A stretch of 64,000 bases of DNA from Aralia elata (lineage: Eukaryota > Streptophyta > Magnoliopsida > Apiales > Araliaceae): the NCBI GenBank assembly GCA_034770075.1, contig CM068377.1:69108358-69172357 (forward strand), written 5' to 3'. The translations under genes and the position numbers were made by a program. A model generated the notes under the pieces. The model saw only the letters and a list, made by a program, of their open reading frames with translations, did no database searches and was not told where the DNA came from. Position 1 is the stretch's first letter, and each line of letters opens with the position of its first letter. This document shows positions 10,796 through 21,156 of the stretch, in pieces.

Positions 10796-12286
10796 CTACT
10801 GCCCCATCATATCAATACGATCCAGTAAAGCAGTGGCTCGGCTGACCGTCCCAAAATGAGCATCTACAACTGCCCTGGTCTGAAATACAATGGCCTCTCT
10901 GTCAGCAATGGCAGCGTCTCTAGCCCGAATGGCATCATCTCTCTCGACAAGAGCGGCATCCCTCTCGGCCTCAGCATTAGTCAGGGCCAGGCGGAGTCGG
11001 GTATCCTCAGTAGCCCAACTTGGGGCAAAATCAGCTGAGACGGGGTGGTCTGTGGTATCCTCTGGGAAAATCACTCCAGAGTCATCAAAGGCCCTAGTCT
11101 GACTCAAACCAGCCGGATCCAAGTCTCCGCGCAACCACTGCACGTAAGCAAATGTCTGGATGTGACAACTCTCACTATATTCGGCAAGGATCCTGCAAGA
11201 CCAAAGCTCGTATACCCGCAGTAGATCCCTCTCTGTTCGGGATGATATAAAGAATCGATAGGCGGCTGCACCCGCGAAAGGGTGTAAATCCTGTGTCAGA
11301 TCAAACTGCCCCATAACCGCCAGGGGATGATAAGTCGTCACACCCCGCAAGCCAGCAATAGGGATGAAATCCAGGGTGGGCACGTGAGTCAAGAAGCTCA
11401 TAAAGGAGCAATAGCCCGAGTAGACCAATAGATGAAAGGGATCCTCAATGACAGACAAAAATGATGTCCAGGAGGCCACATCAGTACAGCTCACGGGACG
11501 AAACGAAAACTGCGTGGTTATGTCATGGCTGAAGCAAAACCCTTGGCGACGGAAATGGCCGATGGGACTAAGATGACTCATGAACCACATATACAATAAG
11601 GTCGAGCTCCCTCTGAATACCCTGCCTCGGAAGGATTGACAGTATGAGGCTGACATATAGGTATCCGCCAGTATCATGGGAAGGATGGTGTGATCCTCCT
11701 GAAGGGCTCGAACAGCCACGACAACCCGCATGTCCAACTGATCAGGTCCTGCGGGCAAGTACAAAACTGAGACGACACAGGCCATCAGAACATCCACTCT
11801 CAAGGCATTCCAGCGCTCCTCGGGCACGGAAAAATCACCGAGGAAGAAACGAAAACTGTCAGGTGAGCCAAATCGGTCAATCAAGAACTGAAGAGGAACC
11901 ATATGGTCTGATGTGATCACCGGTAACAAGACAGCCCTCCGCAAACCGGTAAAGGTCAAGAACTGACGGCGCATGGAACCAGCCGTGACCCTGGCACAAG
12001 GTCTATCCAAAGGCAAGCCGGTGAAGCGAGCATACTCCTCGAGGGTGGGGGTCAGCTCTACCATCCCTAACCTGAACACCTGACGGGTAGGCGCCCAATA
12101 GCTCAGAATACCCTCCACAAAGCCCACTGGCACCTGAAGGGTTAATAAGGACCAAGAATGGCCCAAAAGACCGTCTGCGATGACCCTGTCGGCCGGCAAT
12201 AAACTGTCCAACCAGCGGAGGAAACTGCCAACCAACCCTGTGGAATGAATGAAATCCAAACGTACCACGGCATCTGAGGATGACAT
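10796..12286 (-). CDS. Tat-1 antisense extra gene 2: PMD/DUF7745-like protein with C-terminal coiled coil
   Basis: This is an intact 496-residue ORF, antisense to gag-pol, starting at an ATG directly after an acceptor-like TTTTTCCACAG and ending at TAG. The N-terminal third contains FVEGILSYWAPTRQVF and VELTPTLEEYARFTGLPL, the signature of plant proteins annotated as DUF7745 or plant-mobile-domain (PMD)-like, common near retroelements. Residues about 425-470 are Ala/Glu/Arg/Asp-rich with heptad character (ERDAALVERDDAIRARDAAI), predicting a coiled coil. No catalytic motif is visible and the function is unknown. It may be an independent gene or a downstream exon of the antisense transcript that begins at 14475. 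The long open frame inside a retrotransposon suggests it was under selection until recently. Confidence 0.75.
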   Translation of the reverse strand: MSSSDAVVRLDFIHSTGLVGSFLRWLDSLLPADRVIADGLLGHSWSLLTLQVPVGFVEGILSYWAPTRQVFRLGMVELTPTLEEYARFTGLPLDRPCARVTAGSMRRQFLTFTGLRRAVLLPVITSDHMVPLQFLIDRFGSPDSFRFFLGDFSVPEERWNALRVDVLMACVVSVLYLPAGPDQLDMRVVVAVRALQEDHTILPMILADTYMSASYCQSFRGRVFRGSSTLLYMWFMSHLSPIGHFRRQGFCFSHDITTQFSFRPVSCTDVASWTSFLSVIEDPFHLLVYSGYCSFMSFLTHVPTLDFIPIAGLRGVTTYHPLAVMGQFDLTQDLHPFAGAAAYRFFISSRTERDLLRVYELWSCRILAEYSESCHIQTFAYVQWLRGDLDPAGLSQTRAFDDSGVIFPEDTTDHPVSADFAPSWATEDTRLRLALTNAEAERDAALVERDDAIRARDAAIADREAIVFQTRAVVDAHFGTVSRATALLDRIDMMGQ

Positions 12287-12501
12287 CTGTGGAAAAATAG
12301 TATCAAAAGACTGTACATGGGTCGTTTTCTATTTCATAAATAAAGCATGCATCATACAGTTAATAATAAAGCAAATGAAGTTCATAGAGATAAAAGAGAA
12401 ATACTGTGCATGAATAAATAAATGAGTTCAATACATAGTGCATAAAAATATAATAATAAGTCCAAACAGGTACAGGTACAAAAGCCCTATCCTATCTTGA
12501 T
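12287..12501 (-). other. Spacer between the two Tat-1 antisense genes
   Basis: This is AT-rich, with several AATAAA-like words on both strands. It could be a terminator/promoter interval or an intron ending at the acceptor before 12286. I cannot decide between these. Confidence 0.35.
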
Positions 12502-14475
12502 CTAAATAAAGTCAATCTCATCGATAAAAGCCGGATCCTCAAACTGATCCCCTGGGGTCGTCGAGGTCGGAGGACCGAAGTTTATATCCGGAATGTAGGG
12601 CTACGCTGTGGCATCAGACGAGCTCGGGCCTGCATCATAACCCGTACCGTCGGGATCATAGGCATAAGCATCCTCTGGAGTCCGGCACAGCACCCGAAGA
12701 TATAGAGACAATTGGTCCACCTGGCGGGTCAGAGTGGCGATCTGCTCGACATGAGTGGGAGTCCGAACGCAGGCTGCCCAGTCAGTCATCATCACCGAGC
12801 CGGGGACCATATCCCCGAGGAAGAATGTGGCCCGGGTCTGAGGACCAATGGTGCAGGGCACCCACCAAGTACGGAAGGCATCACTGGTACTGGGACCCGT
12901 CGAAAGCATCCGACCGTCCTCCCCCGCAAGCATGATCTCTGAAGGCTGAGAATCCAGCGGCCAGGAAGTAGTGAAAGGAAGGGAGTGCGGGATGCGGATC
13001 TCTCCTGTAACGCATCTGAAGGCGCGCTCCCCCAGGTACATAACCCATCCTCCAACACTCTGCAAAGTGAGGCGACGGGTGGAAAGTGCAAACTCCGGGC
13101 CGGTAGGATGCCCATCTATAAACCCCACATCTAGATGCTCAGAAAGATAAGGCCTCCAGACGACCCCTGCAGCCGTGATCAGCTCCAGCTGGATGCGACA
13201 GTGTGCAAAACTGCCAGATACCGGGACCTCCTCCAGGGTGTTATGATGCCATCGCCGACCCCGGGGATAGGTATCCAAGCCAAGAGTGGTGACAGGCCTC
13301 AGACATGGGAGACGCTCGTAGGCCCAGAACTGTGAGCAGAAACAGTGAAAAGCATGAGTAACCTATAAATGCAGAAAAGGGGAAATAAATGAAGGAAAGT
13401 CCAATAAGAAGAGGGAAAGAGAAACCTCACCAGCAGGAAGTGATAAAATCCGAGCCAAGCATCTGTCTGGCCCTCCGAGCGTAGACGCATACCGTGGAGG
13501 AAATAGGCAAAGGTGAATGACCCCCAGTCATAGTCACTGATGCGGTCCACGTCTCTGACCGCTCCCACGACGCTGAAATGAATGGTGGAGGAGTTGTTCC
13601 CTAGGAAACAACCCCTCATGATGGTCAGGAACAAGCGTCGGAGCAGAATGTCCCGGGTACCCTGATCCGCTGGAATGGGCAGCGCATAGAGACCCCCGAC
13701 TGCATCAACAGCCAAGGCACCAGACCGAATACTACGGGCCTTAAAGACCCGGTCCTCAGCAGCGAAGCCCAATAAAGCCCGGACCTCCGCAGGAGTGATG
13801 TCGAGATCTAGAGGAACGCGGGATCCGGTAAACTCTATGCCCGTAATGTACCTCCAGTCCCATGGGGTCAGCACAACCTCGCAGTAAAGAAGGTGAAGAG
13901 ACTGCGTCTGGTGGAACCAGCGCTCGGATAAGGCCCTCATGTAACCCCAGGGGCACTGCCGGGGGATGATAGTGAAGAAGTGACGGAAGCCCCAAGAATC
14001 CACCATCGCCCGGTAGTCGCTGTGCAGAGCCGTGTAGAGGGAGTAGATGTTGAACCAGTTGCCCCTCGGTTGGGTAAACTCAGGTACCTGGGGCAATCAC
14101 CAAGGGGTCAGTCCGGATAAAAGGAGAATTGAGAAATTGAGAATAAAATCAGAATATAACTGAATATACCTCGTTAGCCACGAGAGATGCTGAGGGGTGA
14201 CGACTGAGATCCAGACCCAAAAGATCGGGTATCTGCACAAGGGCGCCAGAAGAAGCCTGATAAGTAGATGGAGCTGGTGTGCTGGAGGATGGCCCCTCTG
14301 CTGCGACCTCCGGAGGAACAGCCTCCTCAACATCCGGATGATCGGGACGAATGACAGCCTCCGCCAAGCGACGAGCCTGACGGGTCCGAGGAGGAACAGG
14401 AGCAGGTGCAGCTCTACGGCGGCGAACACCCGAGGTCCGTGACACGGAGGAGCTACTATGAGCATCGGGATCCAT
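12502..14475 (-). CDS. Tat-1 antisense extra gene 1: three-exon plant-mobile-domain (PMD)-like gene
   Basis: Predicted exons are 14475-14170, 14087-13431 and 13329-12502, all codon-aligned. Exon 1 begins at an ATG and encodes a Ser/Arg/Pro-rich disordered leader. Exon 2 holds the PMD hallmark: an ALSERWFHQTQSLHL block, then EVVLTPWDWRYITGIEF, and later DYDWGSFTFAYFLHGMR. Exon 3 opens with FWAYERLPCLRP, the expected PMD continuation, which is only reached by splicing. Both introns are GT-AG. A TAG at 12601-12603 lies in the tail, after which the frame stays open for an acidic end to TAG 12502-12504. The total is about 596 residues. PMD proteins in plants include MAIL1/MAIN and retroelement-borne versions; the molecular role here is unknown. 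Alternative: a host PMD gene captured by the element. Confidence 0.75.
13330..13430 (-). other. Predicted intron 2 of the antisense PMD-like gene
   Basis: The donor is CTG|GTGAGG and the acceptor CTCACAG|TTC on the minus strand, 101 bases, pyrimidine-rich. Splicing joins two blocks that are adjacent in PMD proteins (FYHFLL and FWAYERL). Confidence 0.7.
14088..14169 (-). other. Predicted intron 1 of the antisense PMD-like gene
   Basis: The donor is GAG|GTATATT and the acceptor TTGCCCCAG|GTACC on the minus strand, 82 bases. It keeps the frame between the disordered leader and the PMD exon. Confidence 0.6.
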
Positions 14476-15274
14476 AGCTAGAACAGAACAGGCAAGGAGG
14501 AAGGTAAGTTCCCTTTTGAATTATGTCACGAATATTCTAAATTCCTACCCTCATCATATAATTAATGCAACATGATGCATGTTTATGGTATGTGCATTAA
14601 AAAAAAAAAATCGACAGAGTTTCGTTTGTAAAATGGACATCCCAGGCATAAGCCAAACATGTTTTCCATCAATCCAAGCCTCAAACAGATCAAAATTGCA
14701 TTCATAAGTGTAATTACAGCATGTAATGCATGATTTTCTTGCAGAAAAGGAATAACAGTATGTGGGACCGCATCATGAGCATAAAATAGGACTCACACAG
14801 TTGATACATAGCATGTACATATGATCATACATAATATAGCATTGTAAAGCATACATCTTCTATCTATAGCATGTAAATAGCCAAATGTATAGCAAAACAT
14901 TGACGAAATTGGAAAGTGAACGGTCAAAGTGTTACCTGTAGCGCGTAGAACGATCCTGCCGGAACAGTTTTTGCAGAAAAGTTGGGAAACTCGACAAAAG
15001 GTCCTTGCAAACGAGCAAAATCGCAGGAATCTATGTGGGGTACGAAGTTGAAAGTGACAGATCTGGAAGCGGCAAGCCGCTTATGAATCCCGATCTATCT
15101 GCGGCTGGCCGCAGATCCATCTGCGGCTGGGCCCAGTGCTCCCCCATTGGTCCATTGCAAGCTGAATCGATTCTAAAGCCTATTGGACTCGGATTGTGAT
15201 AATAAAATACGAGATTTTGATGAATCAGGTGTTGAACACGGCTTCTCGTTTCGACCGATACAAGGCCGGTAATC
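14476..15274. other. Tat-1 non-coding region upstream of the antisense genes
   Basis: The first 450 bases are AT-rich and would be the promoter side of the antisense unit; I see no strong TATA box. Around 15085-15130 are two GC-rich units of the same CCGCAGAT/ATCTGCGG palindrome family as in the LTRs. Confidence 0.45.
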
Positions 15275-16332
15275 GAAGATAACCAACCGGCGACGATACC
15301 CGGGGGTTACGAGATCGGTGACCGGCGACGATACCCGGCCCCGACGAGACATTCGACCGGCGACGATAACCGGCGATTACGAGATGGATGTCCGGCGACG
15401 AAAACCGGCTCCGACAAGATAACCAACCGGCGACGATAACCGGGGGTTACGAGATGGGTGACCGGCGACGATAACCGGCCCCGAAAAGACAATCGACCGG
15501 CGACGATAACTGGCGATTACGAGATGGATGTCCGGCGACGAAAACCGGCTCCGACAAGATAACCAACCGGCGACGATAATCGGGGGTTACGAGATGGGTG
15601 ACCGGCGACGATACCCGGCCCCGACAAGGCAATCGACCGGCGGCGATAACCGGCGATTACGAGATGGATGTCCGGCGACGAAAACCGGCTCCGACAAGAT
15701 AACCAACCGGCGACGATAACCGGGGGTTACGAGATGGGTGACCGGCGACGATAACCGGCCCCGACAAGACAATCGACCGGCGACGATAACCGGCGATTAC
15801 GAGATGGATGTCCGGCGACGAAAACCGGCTCCGACCAGATAACCAACCGACGACGATAACCGGGGGTTACGAGATGGGTGACCGGCGACGATACCCGGCC
15901 CCGACAAGACAATCGTCCGGCGACGAAAACCGGCGATTACGAGATGGATGTCCGACGACGAAAACCGGCTCCGACAAGATAACCAACCGGCGACGATAAC
16001 CGGGGGTTACGAGATGGGTGACCGACGACGATAACCGACCCCGACAAGACAATCGACCGGCGACGATAACCGGCGATTACGAGATGGATATCCGACGACG
16101 AAAATCGGCTCTGACCAGATAACCAACCGACGACGATAACCGGGGGTTATGAGATGGGTGACCGGCGACGATACCCGGCCCCGACGAGACAATCGACCGG
16201 CGACGATAACCGGCGATTACGAGATGGATGTCCGGCGACGAGAACCAGCTCCGACAAGATAACCAACCGGCTACGATAACCGGGGGTTACGAGATGGGTG
16301 ACCGGCAATGATACCCGGCCCCGACGAGACGA
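15275..16332. repeat. 140-bp minisatellite made of two 70-bp half units (about 7.5 copies)
   Basis: The word AACCAACCG recurs at 15281, 15421, 15561, 15701, 15841, 15981, 16121 and 16261, exactly every 140 bases with no indel. Each unit splits into two related 70-base halves built on CCGGCGACGATAACCGG and TTACGAGATG. Only scattered substitutions separate copies. It lies between the antisense genes and the PPT, where Tat/Ogre elements are known to carry tandem repeats. Confidence 0.95.
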
Positions 16333-16504
16333 TCATCAGCCTCGACACCCTTTTCTGAATGATTTGCATCAATTGCATCTTACGTGGCATCATAAATCAT
16401 ATGTGTTGCATCATGTATGAATTGTCATCCTTGTGCACTGTCATTCATGCATCGAGTGTCTATTCTTTATCCTGTTCATTTCATTAAACATTGCATGAAC
16501 ATGA

Positions 16505-16518
16505 TAAAGAGGGGCAGC
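16505..16518 (+). promoter_or_regulatory. Tat-1 polypurine tract
   Basis: AAAGAGGGGCAGC lies immediately before the 3' LTR and would prime plus-strand cDNA synthesis. Confidence 0.7.
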
Positions 16519-18641
16519 TATAGACACCCAATTTTTGCATTCGCTGTACTAACCATGACAGGAGGGCAAAATCGTCAATTGAACTGGCTTGCAGGAGCAA
16601 GGGGTGGGCCCAAGTGCGAGCGCCCGACACCACCGCAGTGATCGGCAATCAAAACTGACGTGACAATAAGGCCATCCGAGACAGACATCCCCGAATGAGG
16701 TGGCACGTCTCCCGGAATTTCCCGGGCTGCCGAATACGAGCCTGTCAGCGAAAACCGACGGTACGGCACGAAAATCGAGGCATGGCACAGAAAACGAGAA
16801 AGTCAAACCGTCCAGCCGTAGATTGATCTGCGGCCAAATAGTGCGCCTTTTGAAAACACGGATCCCGAAACACGGAACTCGAAATCGGGGTGAGTGGAAG
16901 GCAGGCGGCCAGCCAGCCGCAGATTGATCTGCGGCCAGCCGCAGATCAATCTGCGGCTGGCTCTGGCCAGCCTATTTCAGCTCATTTTCGCTCAGCATAC
17001 ATGAAAGAAGAAGAAGTTGAAAGTTTTGAAAGGAGAAGATTTCCAGCAACAAGAAGAAACACGGAAATAGAGAGAAAATAGCTAGATTTTGCAACAAAAT
17101 AGGGAGAAAGGAGAAGAAAAAAAGAGAGGATTTAATTCTTTTGATTTTTGTTGTATCAAATACACTCCTTATCCTATTCAAATACACAAGTTTCACATCC
17201 ATTTGAGATCAATTGCAAGGTGAAAATTTCTATTTGTTCTAGCAATTCATGTCATATTGATTGAGTAAATTAGATGTAACTTTCATGTATCTTGTTGAAT
17301 AATAAAGGATTAGGGATTATTTGTGAGGGTTCCATTGGAACAAAATTCCTCCTAATAACCTGAGGATATCCAATTGATGAAATTTTCTAACTTGTTTATG
17401 GTGGTTCATTGGGTGTAATTTATTTAGATTGTCATTTAAGGATATCATGGTGTATTAGATAAATCCGGATTGGTTAATTATGTAGTATTCGTTTTGTGGG
17501 CATGTCATAATCTCGTGTGAGCCTAGGAACGCGACCCCGTGGTTCAAATCCGATAATGGACGTTTTGATATATGTATAGATTCAAGGTGCTCGTTTTTGT
17601 AATATGTAACCGTTGGGCCTTAAAACGACGTTAAGACGAGAATCGGGTTTAAGGCCCCGTATTAGTGAAATATGTGATTGTTGGCGTTTGGGGATATTTT
17701 GATGGCTTACATGCCCGTGGATAGCCCCAACGCATGTTTATGCTTGATTACATTTCGTGACACCAAAATGGTTTCAAAAGATTAAACTATAAAGATCTTT
17801 CTAAAATCAATCAAAGTAGGATATTAGCATCACGAGGCTAAAAATTCGGAAATGCTAACGAAAGTTGATTCCTATTCTATGAGAAAGCTAAAAAGAAGTT
17901 ATTTTCAAATGTCACGAAAAATGGGTTTTATAAAAGAAATTAAATGTTTTATTAAACCTTGATGTATAGGGCGAAAGAGATCCTAGAAATTGCCCATCAT
18001 TTATGAAAGCAACGTATAAATCTCGATTCCTATTTTGCTAAGGTTTAATAAACTCCTATTTTTGCCAAAGCGTCACCTAATGAAAATCTCCTAGTTTTGA
18101 CAATTAAAATCAAACCTTTTTCATAAAGCTTTCTCGTGAATGCCGAAAAGACATTCCGAAGCATTCCCGAATTAAAGCACGACTTTTCCCAAAAAATCCA
18201 AATGATTCTTTCACACAAACTTACCACCACATTCACATAGGCACACACATATACACACACGCGCATACACATACATTTCATGAACAAAAGGATAGGAAAG
18301 CATCAAGATTGCGGTAACCGTATTTCACGGAAGTCGAGGGGTGCCTAACACCTTCCCCTCACTTAAGCAAGCCCCCGAACTCTATGAATCTCGGTTCGCA
18401 GACCAATTAATTCGGAGTCACATATGAGCCAGCGATTTATAAAAAACAAAAACTCGGATGAGTTGGTACATCCATTTCAAATATACCAACTAGCGACTCT
18501 GGTTATTTGGCTCATCATAAAAAACGATCTTTTCAAAACCCCGTCGACATTAATGCCGACCTTTTCCAAAAATCATTTAATCAAGAGGCTAAAATTGGAA
18601 AAGACAAAAAGGACCCACGAAGCGAAAACTCGGCGTCGACA
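16519..18641 (+). repeat. Tat-1 3' LTR
   Basis: It starts TATAGACACC (TG changed to TA) and ends GGCGTCGACA. It is 17 bases longer than the 5' LTR, mostly because the GC palindrome is duplicated at 16911-16972; a short deletion lies near 17998. Confidence 0.9.
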
Positions 18642-18646
18642 AACTT
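18642..18646. repeat. Tat-1 target-site duplication, right copy (AACTT)
   Basis: Matches 581-585 exactly. Confidence 0.9.
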
Positions 18647-20777
18647 GTTTGCCTAAATCTATACTAACAAAAATATGCAAGTATACGCAGTCCACAAGTA
18701 ATAAAGAGTAAGTAAAGTATCGTTCCCATGAGGAAATTATGTAATTTATAATAATAAAAATCAATTCTATACTAACTCAATTAAAGTAAACAAAAAATCA
18801 ATTATGTATTGGTGTGAAAACTTTAATGAAACTAAGTAAATAAATTTCAAAAATAGATATTATTGGAAACTTAAGATTACAATTTCACTTATTGCTTCAT
18901 TTAAATCCATGTACTTCCTGTAAATTATGATATATACTTAAGATTGTTAATCAGGAACTCACCATTATCTAAAACCACTTCTCAGTGTATCCTAGACAAA
19001 TCAACCCAAATCTACGAAGGTTAGAATTAAGTTAAACACCCTAAATAACTAATTCACTATATCTCTATGTGAATTACAATTAAAAAGGATTTGAAGCTCA
19101 GGTTCCTTATCAGATTACATGCGGTGTGTAGGTATATATATCTATATCCTAAAAACAAATTATGAATCCCAAACGTAAGTAAAAAACATAATCATATGCT
19201 ATTATGATCATATCTAAACTTATAATCCATCTCTCAACTTCATATAGGTTATCACAATAATTATTGGCCAGGTAATAAAACAATTAAACTCAAATCATAA
19301 TAGACAATCTGAAAATATATACAAATAATTAACCAGGAAGCATAGTGATAAAAACTACACAATAAGATCCATTGCAATCTTAAAAGAAAATTAGTTCATA
19401 GCTAAACTGAAATCCATAATCCACAAATTCAATAGCATTCAAAATTACAAACTAAGAGATAGAGAAGAGAAATAAAACTCTGAAAGTAGCCTCCAATCTC
19501 TCCTTAGCTCCAACAATGATTTCTATGTGTTATCCAAATTGTTTCAAGTCTCCAATTGATTACAAATCAAGAATAAGTCTCTTAATTCATAGATAAATAA
19601 AAACTCCTTAAAACTAGCTGTTTATAGTACCTACTAATCGTCCAACATCACATAGAAGAGATAAGTTTGATTACAAATCAAATTCCAATTCAAAACTTAA
19701 AAAGTCAAACTTCAGCTCCTGGTCAACTTCCGACCTAGCGCAGCCGCGCTAGGTCCCTGCACAAATCCGGTGCGCCCGCACAGTCCTTCAGCCGAGCCCC
19801 AATCTGGCAACCAGCACGCGCGCAGCTCTTCTTCACATTAATAGCGCGGCCGCACTGCTCTTTAGCATTTTAGACTTTGGCTCTTCAGTACTCCAATTTC
19901 CATCAACTTCAGTTCAAATGTAAAGTACCTACAAAAACACAAAAAACACATGAAAAGTAACTAGAACTCAAGGATTTCAACAATAATACAGTCAATTGGT
20001 ATCCAATTCGCAGGTACGAAACCTACTCATCACCGGTAACTTTGCCCTTTTCTATCCCTCATTTGTCTTTGAATTTGCTTTATGCTTTAATTTGCATTTC
20101 ATTTGGTTTTTATTTCATCCAAACTTACTTAGGCCTTAAGTCTCAAGGGTTTAACCCTAAAGCTCAACCCTTGGCTTAACCCTAGCCAAGCCATCAACAA
20201 CCCTTGGCTCAACCCTGGCCAAACCATCCCAAACCCTAGCCAAGCTATTTCAAACCCAAAGCTCAACTTGGTTCGGTTACTTCGAAACTTAGTTTCGATT
20301 TCTAGTTTTTTTCTAGCTAGCCATTATAACTATTAGTTAGTAAAAAGTCCATTTTACCATTTCATATAATCGATTAGGGTTTTCATTTCTGAAGTCGTTC
20401 GGTTGCCCGATTTTCTTCTAGTTATATTTCCTAACTCGTTCCATATGCGAAAACCGTGAAATTTCTTTCGTCAGTTTTATTGGAGATTACATCTCCCATC
20501 CTCAAATAAATAACATCCTGTGATTCGGAAATTCGAAAAATGAAAAAGACATTTTCTATGTTTTATGAATAATGTTTTAGCGTTTTTGTCGGAAATTTTT
20601 TATTTCGTCTATGAAACCGCAACACATATACATAATCACATATCACATACATTAGGTCAATAATTGACCTTTAATCACATAAAACACAGTATTATTCATA
20701 AAATCTCATTTTATTCCATAATACTCGAAAACCCTAATTACAAGGATTCGAAATATTTACAATCATTACAATTATCA
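18646..20777 (-). repeat. Athila-1 5' LTR
   Basis: Read on the minus strand, its end is GGCAAACA, followed after TSD and Tat-1 removal by the PBS. The outer end is set at TGATAA (20777) because the Athila-2 LTR also starts TGATAA and the two lengths (2132 and 2142) agree. The stretch TGATGAGT(A/G)GGTTT with the following TACCT(G/A)CGAATTGG is shared with Athila-2 (39008). A GC-rich palindrome island is at 19735-19862. The outer boundary is less certain than the inner one; TGATGAG at 20032 is the alternative start. Confidence 0.65.
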
Positions 20778-21156
20778 TAACTCTTTCCTTAGTAATTAGA
20801 AATTAAATACAGTTAGGAATCTTAAATTCCCTAAAGTTCTCCCACTGCCCAAAATAAACTCTTATGTGGGGACTCTACCTCCACGTGGACTACGACCCAC
20901 CAAATCCAACCGGGCCCAAATGGAACATTTAGTGGAAGAGCTCATCATTTAAAGCCTAATTATAAATGAATAAACATGAAGTCTCCGAAGTCGGACACAT
21001 TGGTTTCGTGCCCAAGCCTTAACGTTGGACCCCGCCATTATCTCTATCAGTCTACTCACTACGCCGCACTTAGGGAAATGTGCGAAGATAAAAAGTCAGC
21101 CACATCAAAAGACTCACATCCCACCAAAACAAACCGCCACATTTTCGAAAGATCTT
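20778..21156. other. Unassigned 380 bp between Athila-1 and copia copy A
   Basis: I recognise no coding sequence, LTR or repeat relative in the window. It may be the flank of Tat-2 split by copia A, or older host or repeat DNA. A 71-codon ORF here has no recognisable feature. Confidence 0.4.

Larger units (their letters stand above)
586..18641 (+). mobile_element. Tat-1: nearly complete Tat/Ogre-like Ty3/gypsy retrotransposon (about 18 kb)
   Basis: The order is 5' LTR, PBS, leader, gag-protease, intron, RT/RNase H, integrase, antisense extra genes, minisatellite, PPT, 3' LTR. Lineage evidence: RT followed by a second RNase H region before integrase, large size, long LTRs, PBS of the Tat/Ogre type, an intron between protease and RT, and extra genes after pol. 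Only two nonsense codons interrupt gag-pol. By eye I count 13 differences in the first roughly 325 aligned LTR bases, 11 of them transitions, so the insertion is not recent but far younger than Tat-2. Confidence 0.9.

Noticed and set aside
11644..11916. Plus-strand ORF inside the antisense gene 2
   Set aside because: Shadow of the long minus-strand ORF; low-complexity charged composition only.
14197..14442. Plus-strand ORF opposite exon 1 of the PMD-like gene
   Set aside because: Shadow frame; the minus-strand frame has the ATG, the splice donor and continuity with the PMD exon.
12502..14475. The PMD-like gene as an ordinary host gene interrupted by transposons
   Set aside because: It lies inside one element bounded by matching LTRs and a perfect TSD, and Tat-2 has a comparable antisense gene in the same position. 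Capture from the host in the past remains possible.
15307..16192. Series of about 61-codon ORFs on both strands
   Set aside because: They repeat every 140 bases because they are readings of the minisatellite; the period is not a multiple of three and no protein features are present.
15275..16332. CRISPR-like regular repeat spacing
   Set aside because: Both halves of each unit are repeats with no unique spacers, and the window is plant nuclear DNA.
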